From: Methyloceanibacter sp. wino2
GTDB lineage: Bacteria > Pseudomonadota > Alphaproteobacteria > Rhizobiales > Methyloligellaceae
DNA: 64,000 nucleotides
NCBI RefSeq assembly: GCF_003071365.1
Contig: NZ_CP028960.1
Coordinates: 682,001-746,000 of the forward strand
Direction of reading: 5' to 3'
Under the pieces are notes generated by a model. It saw only the letters and a list, made by a program, of their open reading frames with translations, was not told the origin of the DNA and ran no database searches. This document shows, piece by piece, positions 8,060 through 17,048 of this stretch. Both the position numbers and the translations under genes were made by a program. Numbering within the stretch: the stretch's first letter is position 1; each line of letters opens with the position of its first letter.

Positions 8060-10251
8060 GATCTCGGTCCTCCGGCCAGCCGGGTCGCATTGAGCGTCAC
8101 AAGAATGGACGAACTCGACATTACGATGGCCGCGATGAGCGGCGTCACGAACCCAGCCATCGCAAGGGGCACGCAGATCGCATTATAGACCAGGGCCACA
8201 CCGAAATTCTGAAATGCCATGGCGCGGGCGCGGGAGCCCGTCTCCACCGCCTCGACGACCGGCGACAGCGCCCGACCCTGGAAGATGAAATCGGCGGCCC
8301 GTTGGCTGATGTCGGCGGCGGTCGCCGGCGACATGGAGGCGTGGGCCGCGGCGAGCGCAGGCGCGTCGTTCAGCCCATCGCCCACCATCAGCACCTTGCG
8401 GCCCTCGTTGGCGCGATCCTCGAGCCACGAGATCTTTCCGGCCGGCTTGAGTTCGCCGACGAAGTCGTCGATCCCGGCTTCGCGGGCCGTGCGCGCGACC
8501 ACTCCCTCCCGGTCTCCGGAAAGGAGGGCAACCGCAAGTCCCCGCGCCTTGAGCGCCGCGACGGTCTCGGCGGCATCGGGGCGCAGCCGGTCCGCGAACC
8601 GGAAGCAGACCGGTTCATCGTCGCCGCGCCGATACCAAACCTCAGCCGTATGTCCGCCGGCACCTTCGACACCGCACCAAGCGGCCGAACCAAGGCGCTC
8701 CTCTCCGTGGGCTGTCTTGACCGACAGGCCTTCGCCCGGCGTCTCCTCGACGTCTCTTGCGATCTCGACGGACCCGAGCCGTTCCTCAGCTGCCGCGACA
8801 AGGGCCCGCGAAAACGGATGGCGGCTTCCGCTCGCAAGCGCCGCAGCGGCGGCGAGTGTCTCCGCCGGAACTGCCTCGGCATCCAGCAGTTGCGGCTCGC
8901 CCAGCGTCAGCGTCCCCGTCTTGTCGAAGACGACGGTATCGACCTCGGCGATGCGCTCGAGCCCGTCGGGAACCTTGACCATGACCCCGCGCTTGAACAG
9001 CCGCGAGGCCGCCGCGATCTGAACCACGGGCACGGCAAGCGCGAGCGCGCAGGGACAGGTGATGATCAACACCGCGATGGCGTAGGTGAGCGCCGTCTGC
9101 CAAGAGGCGCCGAAGACGAGCCAACCGACGAATGTCGCGAGCCCCAGCCCGTGCACGGCCGGTGCATAGATCTGCGCCGCCCGGTCGGCCAGAACGCGAT
9201 AGCGGGCCTTTCCCTGCTCCGCGGCCATCATTAAACGGCTGATCTCGGCGAGCAGCGTGGCGTCGTCCGCAGCGGTCACCTCGATCTCGAGGCTGCGTGT
9301 GAGGTTCAGCGTGCCCGCGTAGACTTCCGCCCCGTCGGTGACGGCGACGGGCATCGTCTCGCCGGTGATCAAGCTTTGATCGACCTCGCCGGTCCCATGC
9401 GCGACCACACCATCGGCGCCGACGCGTTCGCCGACGGCGACGAGAATTCGATCGCCCGGACGAAGCGCGCTGGCCGGGACCTTGGTTTGGCTCCCGTCTT
9501 CGGCCACGAGCGTGACGATCCCGTTCTGGAGGCTGAGGAGATTCTGTGCTTCGCCCCGCGCGCGGACCCGCAAGGCTTCGTCGAGATAGCGGCCGACGAG
9601 AAGGAAGAACAGTAGCGTGACGGCGGCATCGAAATAGACCTGCTCACTTGCCTCCATGGTCTGGTAGATGCTCATGCCCGTCGCCAGGATGATGGCGAGC
9701 GAGATGGGCACATCCATGTTGAGCCGACGCCCCTTGAGCGCCGAGTAAGCCGACACGAAGAAGGGCTCGCCGGCATAGATGACCGTCGGCAACGCAATCA
9801 GCGCGGACAGCCAGCGGAACATTTGTGCAAGCGCCGGATCCATGTCGCCGCCTTCGCCGGACCACACGGCGATGGAGATGAGCATGATGTTCATGGCGGC
9901 GAAGCCTGCCACCGCGACACGCCGGAGCAGATATTTCTGGCGCTGGTCCCCGCGATCCTCCTTGGATTCCTCCAAGGTCGCGGCTTCGAACCCGACACGG
10001 TCCAGCGCCGCGATGACGTCGGCCTCGCACGTGGCGGCCGGGTCGTAGGTCGCCGTCAGCCGCTTGGCGGCGAGCGAGGCTCGCGCCGTCGCGACGCCCG
10101 GAACACGCATGGCGGCCCGTTCGACGGAGCGCAGGCAACCGCCGCAATGCATGTCCTCGACGGCGAGCGTCATGGTGGAAGGTTCAGCCTTTTGGATAGG
10201 CTGTGCGCGCGACCCGGACTCTTTGAGCTGGGCGCTATGGGCGTCCGTCAT
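8056..10251 (-). CDS. ccoI: Copper-translocating P1B-ATPase CcoI/FixI
   Basis: 731-residue P1B-type ATPase that delivers copper for CcoN assembly. Visible in order: N-terminal HMA domain with the CGGC metal site (36-39), eight predicted helices, phosphatase TGE in LITGETM (~297), the transmembrane copper motif CPC (399-401), phosphorylation motif DKTGT (Asp443) and the hinge GDGLNDAPA near 640. ATG 10251 overlaps the end of ccoH (ATGA), which is why the longer frame starting at 10386 was not used. It lies third in ccoGHIS, the standard order. The HMA domain plus CPC motif marks it as the slow-export CcoI/CtpA type rather than a general copper detoxification pump, although sequence alone is not decisive. 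Confidence 0.92.
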   Translation of the reverse strand: MTDAHSAQLKESGSRAQPIQKAEPSTMTLAVEDMHCGGCLRSVERAAMRVPGVATARASLAAKRLTATYDPAATCEADVIAALDRVGFEAATLEESKEDRGDQRQKYLLRRVAVAGFAAMNIMLISIAVWSGEGGDMDPALAQMFRWLSALIALPTVIYAGEPFFVSAYSALKGRRLNMDVPISLAIILATGMSIYQTMEASEQVYFDAAVTLLFFLLVGRYLDEALRVRARGEAQNLLSLQNGIVTLVAEDGSQTKVPASALRPGDRILVAVGERVGADGVVAHGTGEVDQSLITGETMPVAVTDGAEVYAGTLNLTRSLEIEVTAADDATLLAEISRLMMAAEQGKARYRVLADRAAQIYAPAVHGLGLATFVGWLVFGASWQTALTYAIAVLIITCPCALALAVPVVQIAAASRLFKRGVMVKVPDGLERIAEVDTVVFDKTGTLTLGEPQLLDAEAVPAETLAAAAALASGSRHPFSRALVAAAEERLGSVEIARDVEETPGEGLSVKTAHGEERLGSAAWCGVEGAGGHTAEVWYRRGDDEPVCFRFADRLRPDAAETVAALKARGLAVALLSGDREGVVARTAREAGIDDFVGELKPAGKISWLEDRANEGRKVLMVGDGLNDAPALAAAHASMSPATAADISQRAADFIFQGRALSPVVEAVETGSRARAMAFQNFGVALVYNAICVPLAMAGFVTPLIAAIVMSSSSILVTLNATRLAGGPRS

Positions 10252-10751
10252 GGCCCGTCGGCAACGATCAATCGCTTTTTCAGGCGATAGACCGGTGAAC
10301 CGCCATCCTGCTTCGCGGATTCCACACTGAGAATCCAATTGCCGGGATCGAGGGTTACATCGGAGACGTACACCCCTTCGCGCCATTCCCGGAACGTCAC
10401 GACGCGATCGTCGCTGTCGACGGTCGGCCGGACAAGCTTGCCGGAAAGCGCGAGTCCCGTGACGGGCGCCTCGGCGGAATCGGCAAAGTGCAAGGTAACC
10501 CGTGCGGCACTCTTGTCATAGTCCGCCTTAGCCGACCAGCCCAACGCGGCCTGCTGCTCCGCTTCGGCGATGGTCTCATTGTAGTTGAGGCCACTGCGAT
10601 ACGGGTTTGGGCGATCACCACCACTGAACGTGGAGACCGCGTAGTAGACGAGCAAACCGTTGGCCACGAACATGATGCCGAAAAAGATGACGAGGCCGAT
10701 TAGCACATGACGGCCCGTCACGCTCCGTGGGAACGGCGCGGCCGCCATCAT
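10248..10751 (-). CDS. ccoH: cbb3 oxidase assembly protein CcoH/FixH
   Basis: 167-residue FixH-family protein. One membrane helix (about residues 14-36, HVLIGLVIFFGIMFVANG) is followed by a periplasmic beta-rich domain containing the family's PNPYRSGLNYN and WSAKADY stretches. CcoH stays bound to the oxidase and helps assemble or stabilise CcoN with CcoP. The gene overlaps ccoG upstream and ccoI downstream by 4 bp each, so translation of the three is coupled. Confidence 0.9.
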   Translation of the reverse strand: MMAAAPFPRSVTGRHVLIGLVIFFGIMFVANGLLVYYAVSTFSGGDRPNPYRSGLNYNETIAEAEQQAALGWSAKADYDKSAARVTLHFADSAEAPVTGLALSGKLVRPTVDSDDRVVTFREWREGVYVSDVTLDPGNWILSVESAKQDGGSPVYRLKKRLIVADGP

Positions 10752-12220
10752 CGTCTTGCCTCGGGCTTAGGCGGCCCCTGAAAGGTCGCGCCATGTTCGG
10801 TGCTCGTTCCTGTCGCGATGTCGGTCACGACGAGCTGGAACGGCGTCGCCTGTTCGGGCAGCGCGCGGACGCCGGCCTTGTCCAGGGTGATGTAGAGCTT
10901 GACGGCCTGCAACTGGTCCGGCGGAACCGGCACGACACCGCCCTCATGGCCGACCATCTGGACGCTCGCGCCCGTCAGACCGGAGACGCCGATCTTGAAG
11001 GCACGCGGGACGTACTGCTTGTTGAGAAGCTTGACTTCATAGCCGTTGCGCACGCCACCATCGGAGAGTTTCACATAGAGCGGATTGCGGTCGTGCAGGA
11101 CGTTGACCTCGAGCACGGGCCGCATTGCGAGCGCGACGATCATGATGATGCTGACCAGGGCAATGGCGCCGGCATAGAGCAGGACGCGCGGCCGCCACAG
11201 CCGCAACGGCTCGGCATCCTTCGCACCGGCATCGAGATTGCGAATGGTGTCGTAAGCGATCAGACCGCGGGGTCTGCCGACCTTGTCCATGATTTCGTCG
11301 CAGGCATCGATGCAGAGCGCGCATTGAATGCATTCGAGCTGCGCCCCGTCACGAATATCGATGCCGGCGGGGCAAACCGCCACGCACTGATGACAGTCGA
11401 TACAATCACCCCTGCCCTCCCACGACTGACCCGTCTTGTGCGGCCCATGCGGTTCGCCGCGCCAGGAGCGGTAGGAGATCAGCAGGGAATCGCGATCGAA
11501 CATGGCCCCCTGGATCCGCGGCCATGGGCACATGTAGATGCACACCTGCTCACGCGCGATGCCGCCCAGCACATAGGTAGAGAGCGTGAATAGGCCGATG
11601 AAGAAGTAGGCCGCGGCGGGCGCGCTGAACGTGACAAGTTGCTTGGCGAGGGTCGGCGCGTCGGCGAAGTAGAAGACCCACGCGCCGCCGGTGGCGACCG
11701 CGATCGCAAGCCAGGTCAGGTGCGTGGCGCCCTTCTTCCAGACCGTTTCGAATGCCCAAGGGTGCTTGTCGAGACGCAAGCGCGAGTTGCGGTCACCTTG
11801 CCAGAACCGCTCCACGGCGATCATCAGATCGGTCCAAACCGTCTGCGGGCAGGTGTAGCCACACCACACGCGCCCGGCCACCGACGTAATGAGAAACAGC
11901 GCCAGCGCCGCCAGCACCAGCAGGCCCGTGATGTAATAAAATTCTTGCGGCCAGATCTCGAGGAAGAAGAAATAGAAGCGGCGCGCCGGCAGATCGATCA
12001 GGACGGCCTGGTCGGGGAGGTACGGCCCGCGGTCCCAACGTATCCAGGGCAGCAGGTAATAGATGCCGAGCGTAACCGCCATGACGATCCATTTGGTCGT
12101 CCTGAACCGGCCATGAGCCTCTTTCGGATAAATCTTGGTCCGGCCCGCGTAGAGCTGCGTTGCCTCTTTCGAGGAAGACGCACCGTCGCCGCTGCCCAGC
12201 TCGACATTTGCCATCTTCAT
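10748..12220 (-). CDS. ccoG: cbb3 oxidase accessory protein CcoG/FixG, polyferredoxin-like
   Basis: 490-residue membrane protein with two [4Fe-4S] ferredoxin motifs (CIDCHQCVAVCP and CIQCALCIDAC, about residues 265-300), an additional CGYTCPQTVW motif near 130, several N-terminal helices and a C-terminal immunoglobulin-like periplasmic domain. CcoG is a cupric reductase that supplies Cu(I) for cbb3 assembly. The first ATG (12220) gives MKMANVELG; a second at 12214 is equally possible. The gene follows ccoP after 19 bp and overlaps ccoH by 4 bp, so ccoNOQP and ccoGHIS probably form one transcription unit. Confidence 0.92.
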   Translation of the reverse strand: MKMANVELGSGDGASSSKEATQLYAGRTKIYPKEAHGRFRTTKWIVMAVTLGIYYLLPWIRWDRGPYLPDQAVLIDLPARRFYFFFLEIWPQEFYYITGLLVLAALALFLITSVAGRVWCGYTCPQTVWTDLMIAVERFWQGDRNSRLRLDKHPWAFETVWKKGATHLTWLAIAVATGGAWVFYFADAPTLAKQLVTFSAPAAAYFFIGLFTLSTYVLGGIAREQVCIYMCPWPRIQGAMFDRDSLLISYRSWRGEPHGPHKTGQSWEGRGDCIDCHQCVAVCPAGIDIRDGAQLECIQCALCIDACDEIMDKVGRPRGLIAYDTIRNLDAGAKDAEPLRLWRPRVLLYAGAIALVSIIMIVALAMRPVLEVNVLHDRNPLYVKLSDGGVRNGYEVKLLNKQYVPRAFKIGVSGLTGASVQMVGHEGGVVPVPPDQLQAVKLYITLDKAGVRALPEQATPFQLVVTDIATGTSTEHGATFQGPPKPEARR

Positions 12221-12239
12221 TCCAAGTTACGCCCGGACG

Positions 12240-13106
12240 CTACTGACCGCCACCCAGGGAGTGTACGTAGATCGCCAGTTCCTTGATCGTTGCCGGATCG
12301 AGCCGGCCCGACCAGGCCGGCATCATACCGGCGCGGGCGTTGGTGATCGTTTCGACGACGGTGTCTTTGTCACCGCCGTACAACCAGAGCTCGTCCGTGA
12401 GATCTGGGGCGCCGAGCGCCTGGTTCCCGCCGCCGTCCGGACCATGGCAAGCGGCACAGTTGGTCGCGAAAATCTCCTTGCCGCGCGCTGCCGCCTCGGC
12501 ATCGTCCTCATTGCCGGACAGCGACATCACATACTCGGCAGTGTCGGAAACCTGCTCGCGGTTCAGCATGCCGAGCTTGCCGAAAGCCGGCATCATGCTC
12601 ATGCGTGTGGCCGAATCCTCGGAGCGAATGCCGTGCTGGATGGTCTGATGGATCGCCTCGAGCGAGCCGCCCCACAGCCAGGCGTCATCGCGCAGGTTCG
12701 GGTAACCGAAGGCGCCCTGGGCACCGCGACCGTGGCACGGCGCACAGTTATCGCCGAATGCTGCTTGACCACCGGCCAGCGCGAAGTTGAGCAACTCCGG
12801 ATCGGCTTTGATCGCCTCGAGATCGCTATCGGCGATCTTGTCCCGGAAGACCGCCTTCTCGGCTTGCGAGGCGGCCACGTCGTCCGATACCTGGCCGCGC
12901 TGGCTGTAGCCGAAAAATCCCTTCGTATACGTCGAGGCCGTGGGCCACGCCGGATAGACGATCCAATAGCCGATTGCCCAGACGATGCAGGCGTAGAAGA
13001 CGTAAAGCCACCACTTGGGCAGCGGGTTGTTCCACTCCTCAATGCCGTCCCACTCGTGACCGGTGGTTCCGACCTCCTCCGAGGTTTTGGGTTCCTTGTT
13101 GGCCAT
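12240..13106 (-). CDS. ccoP: cbb3 oxidase di-haem cytochrome c subunit CcoP/FixP
   Basis: 288-residue membrane-anchored di-haem cytochrome c. One N-terminal helix (about 32-53) is followed by two cytochrome c domains with haem motifs CAPCH (121-125) and CAACH (217-221); axial methionines lie in MMPAFG and GMMPAW. It accepts electrons from a soluble cytochrome or the bc1 complex and passes them to CcoO. The start is 3 bp past the end of ccoQ. Length and arrangement are those of other alphaproteobacterial FixP proteins. Confidence 0.93.
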   Translation of the reverse strand: MANKEPKTSEEVGTTGHEWDGIEEWNNPLPKWWLYVFYACIVWAIGYWIVYPAWPTASTYTKGFFGYSQRGQVSDDVAASQAEKAVFRDKIADSDLEAIKADPELLNFALAGGQAAFGDNCAPCHGRGAQGAFGYPNLRDDAWLWGGSLEAIHQTIQHGIRSEDSATRMSMMPAFGKLGMLNREQVSDTAEYVMSLSGNEDDAEAAARGKEIFATNCAACHGPDGGGNQALGAPDLTDELWLYGGDKDTVVETITNARAGMMPAWSGRLDPATIKELAIYVHSLGGGQ

Positions 13107-13109
13107 GGC

Positions 13110-13286
13110 TCAGCTGTCTTTCCCGTTGTCGGACTCTGGGTCGTCTTCCAAAGGCAGCCTGGCCGCCTCGTCGAAGCGCTTCTTGTTGCCGGGCCAGAAC
13201 GCGTAGAGAACGACACCGGCGAAAAGCACGATGAAGAAGATGAGCGCGGCTACCTGGCTGATCGAAGCAACTTGTTCGTAATCCAT
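13110..13286 (-). CDS. ccoQ: cbb3 oxidase small subunit CcoQ/FixQ
   Basis: 58-residue single-span protein starting MDYEQVASISQVAALIFF, with the FixQ-typical FAGVVLYAFWP helix end, a KKRFDEAA segment and an acidic tail. CcoQ stabilises the interaction of CcoP with the CcoNO core and protects the oxidase from oxygen damage. It sits between ccoO (10 bp away) and ccoP (3 bp) in the canonical N-O-Q-P order. Position, length and sequence agree. Confidence 0.92.
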   Translation of the reverse strand: MDYEQVASISQVAALIFFIVLFAGVVLYAFWPGNKKRFDEAARLPLEDDPESDNGKDS

Positions 13287-13296
13287 CGTCCCGTCC

Positions 13297-14031
13297 TCAC
13301 CTCAGATTGGGGCCGGCTTCGTCAAAGCTTGCGAAGTCGACGAGTGTCCCGAGCATCTGCAGATATGCGATCAGAGCATCCAACTCGGAGATTTCGTCCG
13401 GATTGCCGTCGAACGGCCCTGTCTGCGCCTTCGGATAGCGGGCGAGCAGCGCCTCCACGTCACCGGATTCTTTTCCGGCCTGCGCCTCGAGATCGGCCTT
13501 CGCGGACTCGATCATCTCCTCCGTGTACGGCACGCCGACCGCCACGTTGGTCTTCAACTGTTCCTGGATGTCGTCATAGTCCAGGGCGGTATCCGCCAGG
13601 AACGGATAGCCGGGCATCACGGATTCGGGCACGACCGCACGCGGGTTGATCATGTGCTCACGATGCCACTCGTCCGAATACTTCCCGCCGACACGGGCGA
13701 GATCAGGGCCCGTGCGCTTCGATCCCCACTGGAACGGATGATCGTACATGCTCTCGGCGGCCAAGCTGTAGTGCCCGTAGCGCTCGACCTCGTCGCGCAG
13801 AGAACGGATCATCTGGCTGTGGCACAGATAGCAGCCTTCGCGGACGTAGATGTTGCGGCCCACCAGCTCCAGCGGCGAGTACGGCCGCATTCCTTGCACC
13901 TTCTCGACCGTCGAACTCAGCCAGAACAGCGGCGCGATCTCGATCAGACCACCAATGCTCACGACGATGAGGATGCCGATCAGCATCAGCATCGGGCTTT
14001 TTTCAAGGACCTCGTGTCTTCCCCAGCTCAT
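13297..14031 (-). CDS. ccoO: cbb3 oxidase mono-haem cytochrome c subunit CcoO/FixO
   Basis: 244-residue membrane-anchored mono-haem cytochrome c. It has one N-terminal helix (about 13-38, [19 protein letters not shown]), the haem motif CYLCH at 67-71 and the distal methionine in [13 protein letters not shown] 14031 gives the family start [13 protein letters not shown]; the frame runs on to 14133 but that extension is Arg/Ser-rich shadow sequence inside the end of ccoN. It transfers electrons from CcoP to the CcoN binuclear centre. Confidence 0.93.
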   Translation of the reverse strand: MSWGRHEVLEKSPMLMLIGILIVVSIGGLIEIAPLFWLSSTVEKVQGMRPYSPLELVGRNIYVREGCYLCHSQMIRSLRDEVERYGHYSLAAESMYDHPFQWGSKRTGPDLARVGGKYSDEWHREHMINPRAVVPESVMPGYPFLADTALDYDDIQEQLKTNVAVGVPYTEEMIESAKADLEAQAGKESGDVEALLARYPKAQTGPFDGNPDEISELDALIAYLQMLGTLVDFASFDEAGPNLR

Positions 14032-14041
14032 TGTCCTCTCC

Positions 14042-15688
14042 CTACTCCGCCGGCGCCGTGTATTCGCCGGGCCGGAACTCAGGAGCCGCAGCGACGGACG
14101 GTTGATCGGTCGCATCGACGGGCTGATCGCCACGGGCCGTGCGCCACAGATTGTAAGCCATCAACAGAGCGCCAAGGACGAAGAGCAATCCGCCAATGGC
14201 CCGGATGATGTAGAACGGGTGCATGGCCTCGACCGTCTCCACGAAGGAGTATTCGAGGAAGCCGAGCGAGTTGTAGGCGCGCCACATCAGACCTTGCAGG
14301 ATTCCCGAGACCCACATGGAGGTGATGTAGAGCACGATGCCGAGCGTGGAGATCCAGAAGTGCCACTCGACCAGGCGCTGTGAGTACAGCGCCTTGCGGT
14401 GCCACAGCCACGGCACGAGGCAATAGAGCGCGCCGAAGCTGATATAGGCGACCCAGCCGAGCGCACCGGAGTGCACGTGACCGATCGTCCAGTCGGTGTA
14501 GTGCGACAGCGAGTTCACCGACTTGATGCTCATCAGCGGGCCTTCGAAGGTCGACATGCCGTAGAAGGCGACGGCCACGATCAGCATGCGGATCACCGGA
14601 TCGGTGCGCAGCTTGTCCCAGGCGCCGGACAGCGTCATGAGACCGTTGATCATGCCACCCCAGGACGGCATCCACAGGATGATCGAGAAGGTCATGCCCA
14701 GCGTCTGCGCCCAGTCCGGCAGCGCCGTGTAGTGCAAGTGGTGCGGACCGGCCCAGATATAGATGAAGATCAGCGACCAGAAATGGACCACCGACAGGCG
14801 GTAGGAATAGATGGGCCGCTCGGCGCGCTTCGGCACGAAGTAGTACATCATGCCTAGGAAGCCGGCGGTTAGGAAGAAACCCACCGCGTTGTGGCCGTAC
14901 CACCACTGGGTCATGGCGTCCTGGACGCCCGAGTACAGGATGTAACTCTTCGTCCCCAGCAGCGACACCGGCACCGCCAGATTGTTGACGATGTGCAGCA
15001 TGGCGACGGTGACGATGAACGCCAGGTAGAACCAGTTCGCGACGTAGACGTGCGGTTCCTTGCGCCTGGCAATGGTGCCGATGAAGACAAGGAAATAAAC
15101 GACCCAAACGAGCGTCAGCCACAGATCCACGTACCATTCGGGCTCTGCGTATTCCTTGCTCTGTGTGACGCCGAGCAGGTAGCCGGTGGCCGCCAGAACG
15201 ATGAAGAGCTGATATCCCCAGAACACGAACCACGGGGACCACTTGCCCGCGAGGCGCGCGCGGCAGGTGCGCTGCACCACGTAGAACGAGGTCGCGATCA
15301 GCGCATTGCCGCCGAACGCGAAAATGACCGCCGATGTGTGGAGCGGCCGCAGGCGACCGAAGCTCGTCCACGGCAGATCGAAGTTCAGGGCCGGAAACGC
15401 CAGCTGCCAGGCGATGAGGTCGCCCACGATGAAGCCGGCAATGCCCCAGAACACCGTCGCGATGACGCCGGCCCGGACGACGCCGTCGGCATAGCCGCTG
15501 GTGTCCGCGGGCTCACGCGCCTCGACGAACTGGGTCAGCATATAAAGAAGTGCAAGGCCCGATGCGCCGAGCAGAACGCAGCCATGAAACTTCATGGCCA
15601 AGCCGTCGCCTGCTACTGCGAGGACGAGACCGATGATAACGAGAAACGCTGCGGCCCAATCGCGAGAATGTCCGACAGCGCTTTCCAC
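14042..15688 (-). CDS. ccoN: cbb3 oxidase catalytic subunit CcoN/FixN
   Basis: 548-residue haem-copper oxidase subunit I of the C family. Twelve or more membrane helices; conserved stretches include [44 protein letters not shown] and [18 protein letters not shown], which carry the haem and Cu(B) histidine ligands and the cross-linked Tyr region. The start used is GTG 15688 ([11 protein letters not shown]). An ATG at 15714 is in another frame and ends after about 33 codons. A FixK/FNR-type box lies 161-174 bp upstream. This is the high-affinity terminal oxidase used at low oxygen, here heading ccoNOQP-GHIS. Confidence 0.93.
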   Translation of the reverse strand: MESAVGHSRDWAAAFLVIIGLVLAVAGDGLAMKFHGCVLLGASGLALLYMLTQFVEAREPADTSGYADGVVRAGVIATVFWGIAGFIVGDLIAWQLAFPALNFDLPWTSFGRLRPLHTSAVIFAFGGNALIATSFYVVQRTCRARLAGKWSPWFVFWGYQLFIVLAATGYLLGVTQSKEYAEPEWYVDLWLTLVWVVYFLVFIGTIARRKEPHVYVANWFYLAFIVTVAMLHIVNNLAVPVSLLGTKSYILYSGVQDAMTQWWYGHNAVGFFLTAGFLGMMYYFVPKRAERPIYSYRLSVVHFWSLIFIYIWAGPHHLHYTALPDWAQTLGMTFSIILWMPSWGGMINGLMTLSGAWDKLRTDPVIRMLIVAVAFYGMSTFEGPLMSIKSVNSLSHYTDWTIGHVHSGALGWVAYISFGALYCLVPWLWHRKALYSQRLVEWHFWISTLGIVLYITSMWVSGILQGLMWRAYNSLGFLEYSFVETVEAMHPFYIIRAIGGLLFVLGALLMAYNLWRTARGDQPVDATDQPSVAAAPEFRPGEYTAPAE

Positions 15689-15848
15689 TCATCCCGCTGA
15701 GTCGATGCGGCCATGTTCCCAACCCCTTAATCTCAAGCCTTGCCCAGATCCCCACCGGTGGCGCGGAGCCCCGGAAACGTCGTCAGAACCGCGTCAGCCA
15801 TCGCGGTTCATTACAGCTTCGTTACACGCCGACCGCTGCCGGCCTACC

Positions 15849-15862
15849 TTGATCCAGCGCAA
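15849..15862. promoter_or_regulatory. FixK/FNR-type box upstream of ccoN
   Basis: TTGATCCAGCGCAA matches the FixK2 consensus TTG(A/C)-N6-(T/G)CAA. It lies in the 217-bp gap between ccoN and the cytochrome c gene. If used in the class II position (-41.5), transcription would begin near 15814 and leave a leader of ~125 nt before ccoN. The expected regulator is encoded ~400 bp upstream. Confidence 0.65.
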
Positions 15863-15905
15863 GCTTCGGCGATCCCATACGATAGTAGGAGTGTCCGCTT
15901 GCCGC

Positions 15906-16265
15906 CTATTCGTTTCGCAAGCTCATGATGTAAGCTGCGACGTCCTCAAGCTCATGCTTGGTAATCGGGATAACGGGCATCGGATGCTTGGGGATGGCAA
16001 TCCGCGCTATGATACCGCCCTCGGTCTGATCGGGCTGGTCTGCGATTTCTTGGAAACTCGGCACGTCGGCGACGGCTTTGGTCTGTTCGCTGGAGACCAG
16101 ATGGCAATTCGAGCAGACGCTCTCGGCAACCGCCCTGCCTTGCTCGAGGCGCTGCTTGTTCGCGACCGGCTCTTCCGCTTGCGCCCCTGAAGCAAATCCA
16201 ACCAGTAGTCCGACTGCCAGGAGAGCGCTAAAGCCAAGCGATTGCCGAAATCCGCGAAAAATCAT
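15906..16265 (-). CDS. Small periplasmic class I cytochrome c
   Basis: 119 residues with a signal peptide (hydrophobic core about 9-27, cleavage likely after AQA-30) and one haem motif CSNCH (51-55). The axial methionine is probably in HPMPVIP near 94. The end, LEDVAAYIMSLR, is the typical C-terminal helix of class I cytochromes c. Its ATG overlaps the stop of the FixK-like gene (ATGA), so regulator and cytochrome are co-translated; it precedes the ccoN operon on the same strand. It could donate electrons to the cbb3 oxidase or serve in redox signalling; the sequence does not say which. Confidence 0.8.
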   Translation of the reverse strand: MIFRGFRQSLGFSALLAVGLLVGFASGAQAEEPVANKQRLEQGRAVAESVCSNCHLVSSEQTKAVADVPSFQEIADQPDQTEGGIIARIAIPKHPMPVIPITKHELEDVAAYIMSLRNE

Positions 16266-16942
16266 GTAGCCATTGCCTCCAGCTTCTGCATGTCGAGCAC
16301 CGAGACCTGCCGGGCCGATTCGAGCTTGATGATACCGGCGTCTTTCAGTTCGGCAAACATTCTCGACACCGTCTCAAGGGTTAGCCCGAGATAGTCCGCA
16401 ATGTCGTGGCGCGGCATGGCCAGTTGCAGTGAGCGATCGGAACCTGTGCGGCGCACCATCTCGATAAGAAAGGCCGCAAGCCGTTCCAGCGCGTTCTTTC
16501 GGCCAAGCAGCAGCAGGTGATCCTGGGTCTGCCGCAAGCCGATCATGGTGCGGTTAAGCAGTTCGCGCACAAAACCGCTCGAAGGCGTGGTGCTGACCAG
16601 GCTCTGCCATTTATAGGCGAGAACCTTCACCGGCCCGATTGCCTCGGCCGATACGTGGTGCACATCATCCACTTCGAAGCCGAACATGTCGCCCGGAAGA
16701 TGGAAGGCGCTGATTTGCCGGCGACCGTCCGGCAGAAGTTTCGAGACACGGACAACGCCCGAGACGATCTTGTAGACGTAGCCGGCGGTTTCACCCTCGG
16801 CGAAGATCTCGCTGTTGCGCGCGAAATTGAGCGGAACGCTCGATGTGTGGAAGTCACCTTCGTCGCGCGGCTGCGGAACAACCGACCGTGCGGGCAGCAC
16901 CTGGTTCTGAGGAAGGTCGACGGCAGGATTTGGCGTCAGCAT
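16262..16942 (-). CDS. fixK: FixK-like Crp/Fnr-family transcription regulator
   Basis: 226-residue Crp/Fnr regulator: cyclic-nucleotide-binding-type beta barrel (about 35-125), dimerisation helix (about 135-165) and helix-turn-helix (about 175-205). The recognition helix reads LTLETVSRMF, whose E-x2-S-R matches FNR/FixK proteins that bind TTGAT-N4-ATCAA. The N-terminus has no cysteines, so it cannot bind the [4Fe-4S] cluster of FNR/FnrN; it resembles FixK, which is regulated through FixLJ. A matching box (16989-17002) lies 47 bp before the ATG, suggesting autoregulation. Likely targets here are ccoNOQP and, by the box at 54003, nifB. Confidence 0.82.
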   Translation of the reverse strand: MLTPNPAVDLPQNQVLPARSVVPQPRDEGDFHTSSVPLNFARNSEIFAEGETAGYVYKIVSGVVRVSKLLPDGRRQISAFHLPGDMFGFEVDDVHHVSAEAIGPVKVLAYKWQSLVSTTPSSGFVRELLNRTMIGLRQTQDHLLLLGRKNALERLAAFLIEMVRRTGSDRSLQLAMPRHDIADYLGLTLETVSRMFAELKDAGIIKLESARQVSVLDMQKLEAMAT

Positions 16943-16988
16943 GATAACCCCCGAAAGGATAATTTGACTAACGTCAGAGATAGAGATG

Positions 16989-17002
16989 TTTGCGCTCGAT
17001 CA
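16989..17002. promoter_or_regulatory. FixK/FNR-type box upstream of the fixK-like gene
   Basis: TTGCGCTCGATCAA fits TTG(A/C)-N6-(T/G)CAA exactly. It is 47-60 bp upstream of the ATG at 16942, too close for a long leader. It may act in autoactivation with a very short leader, or as a negative autoregulatory site over the promoter. Confidence 0.65.
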
Positions 17003-17048
17003 AAATTCGGGCCGGCTCCCTAAGGGAAACTACGTAGCCCGGCGCTCA

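Noticed and set aside
15513-15755. Possible ATG start of ccoN at 15714, implying a frameshift in ccoN
   Set aside because: That frame ends after about 33 codons, while the GTG at 15688 gives a normal hydrophobic N-terminus of ordinary length; no frameshift is needed.
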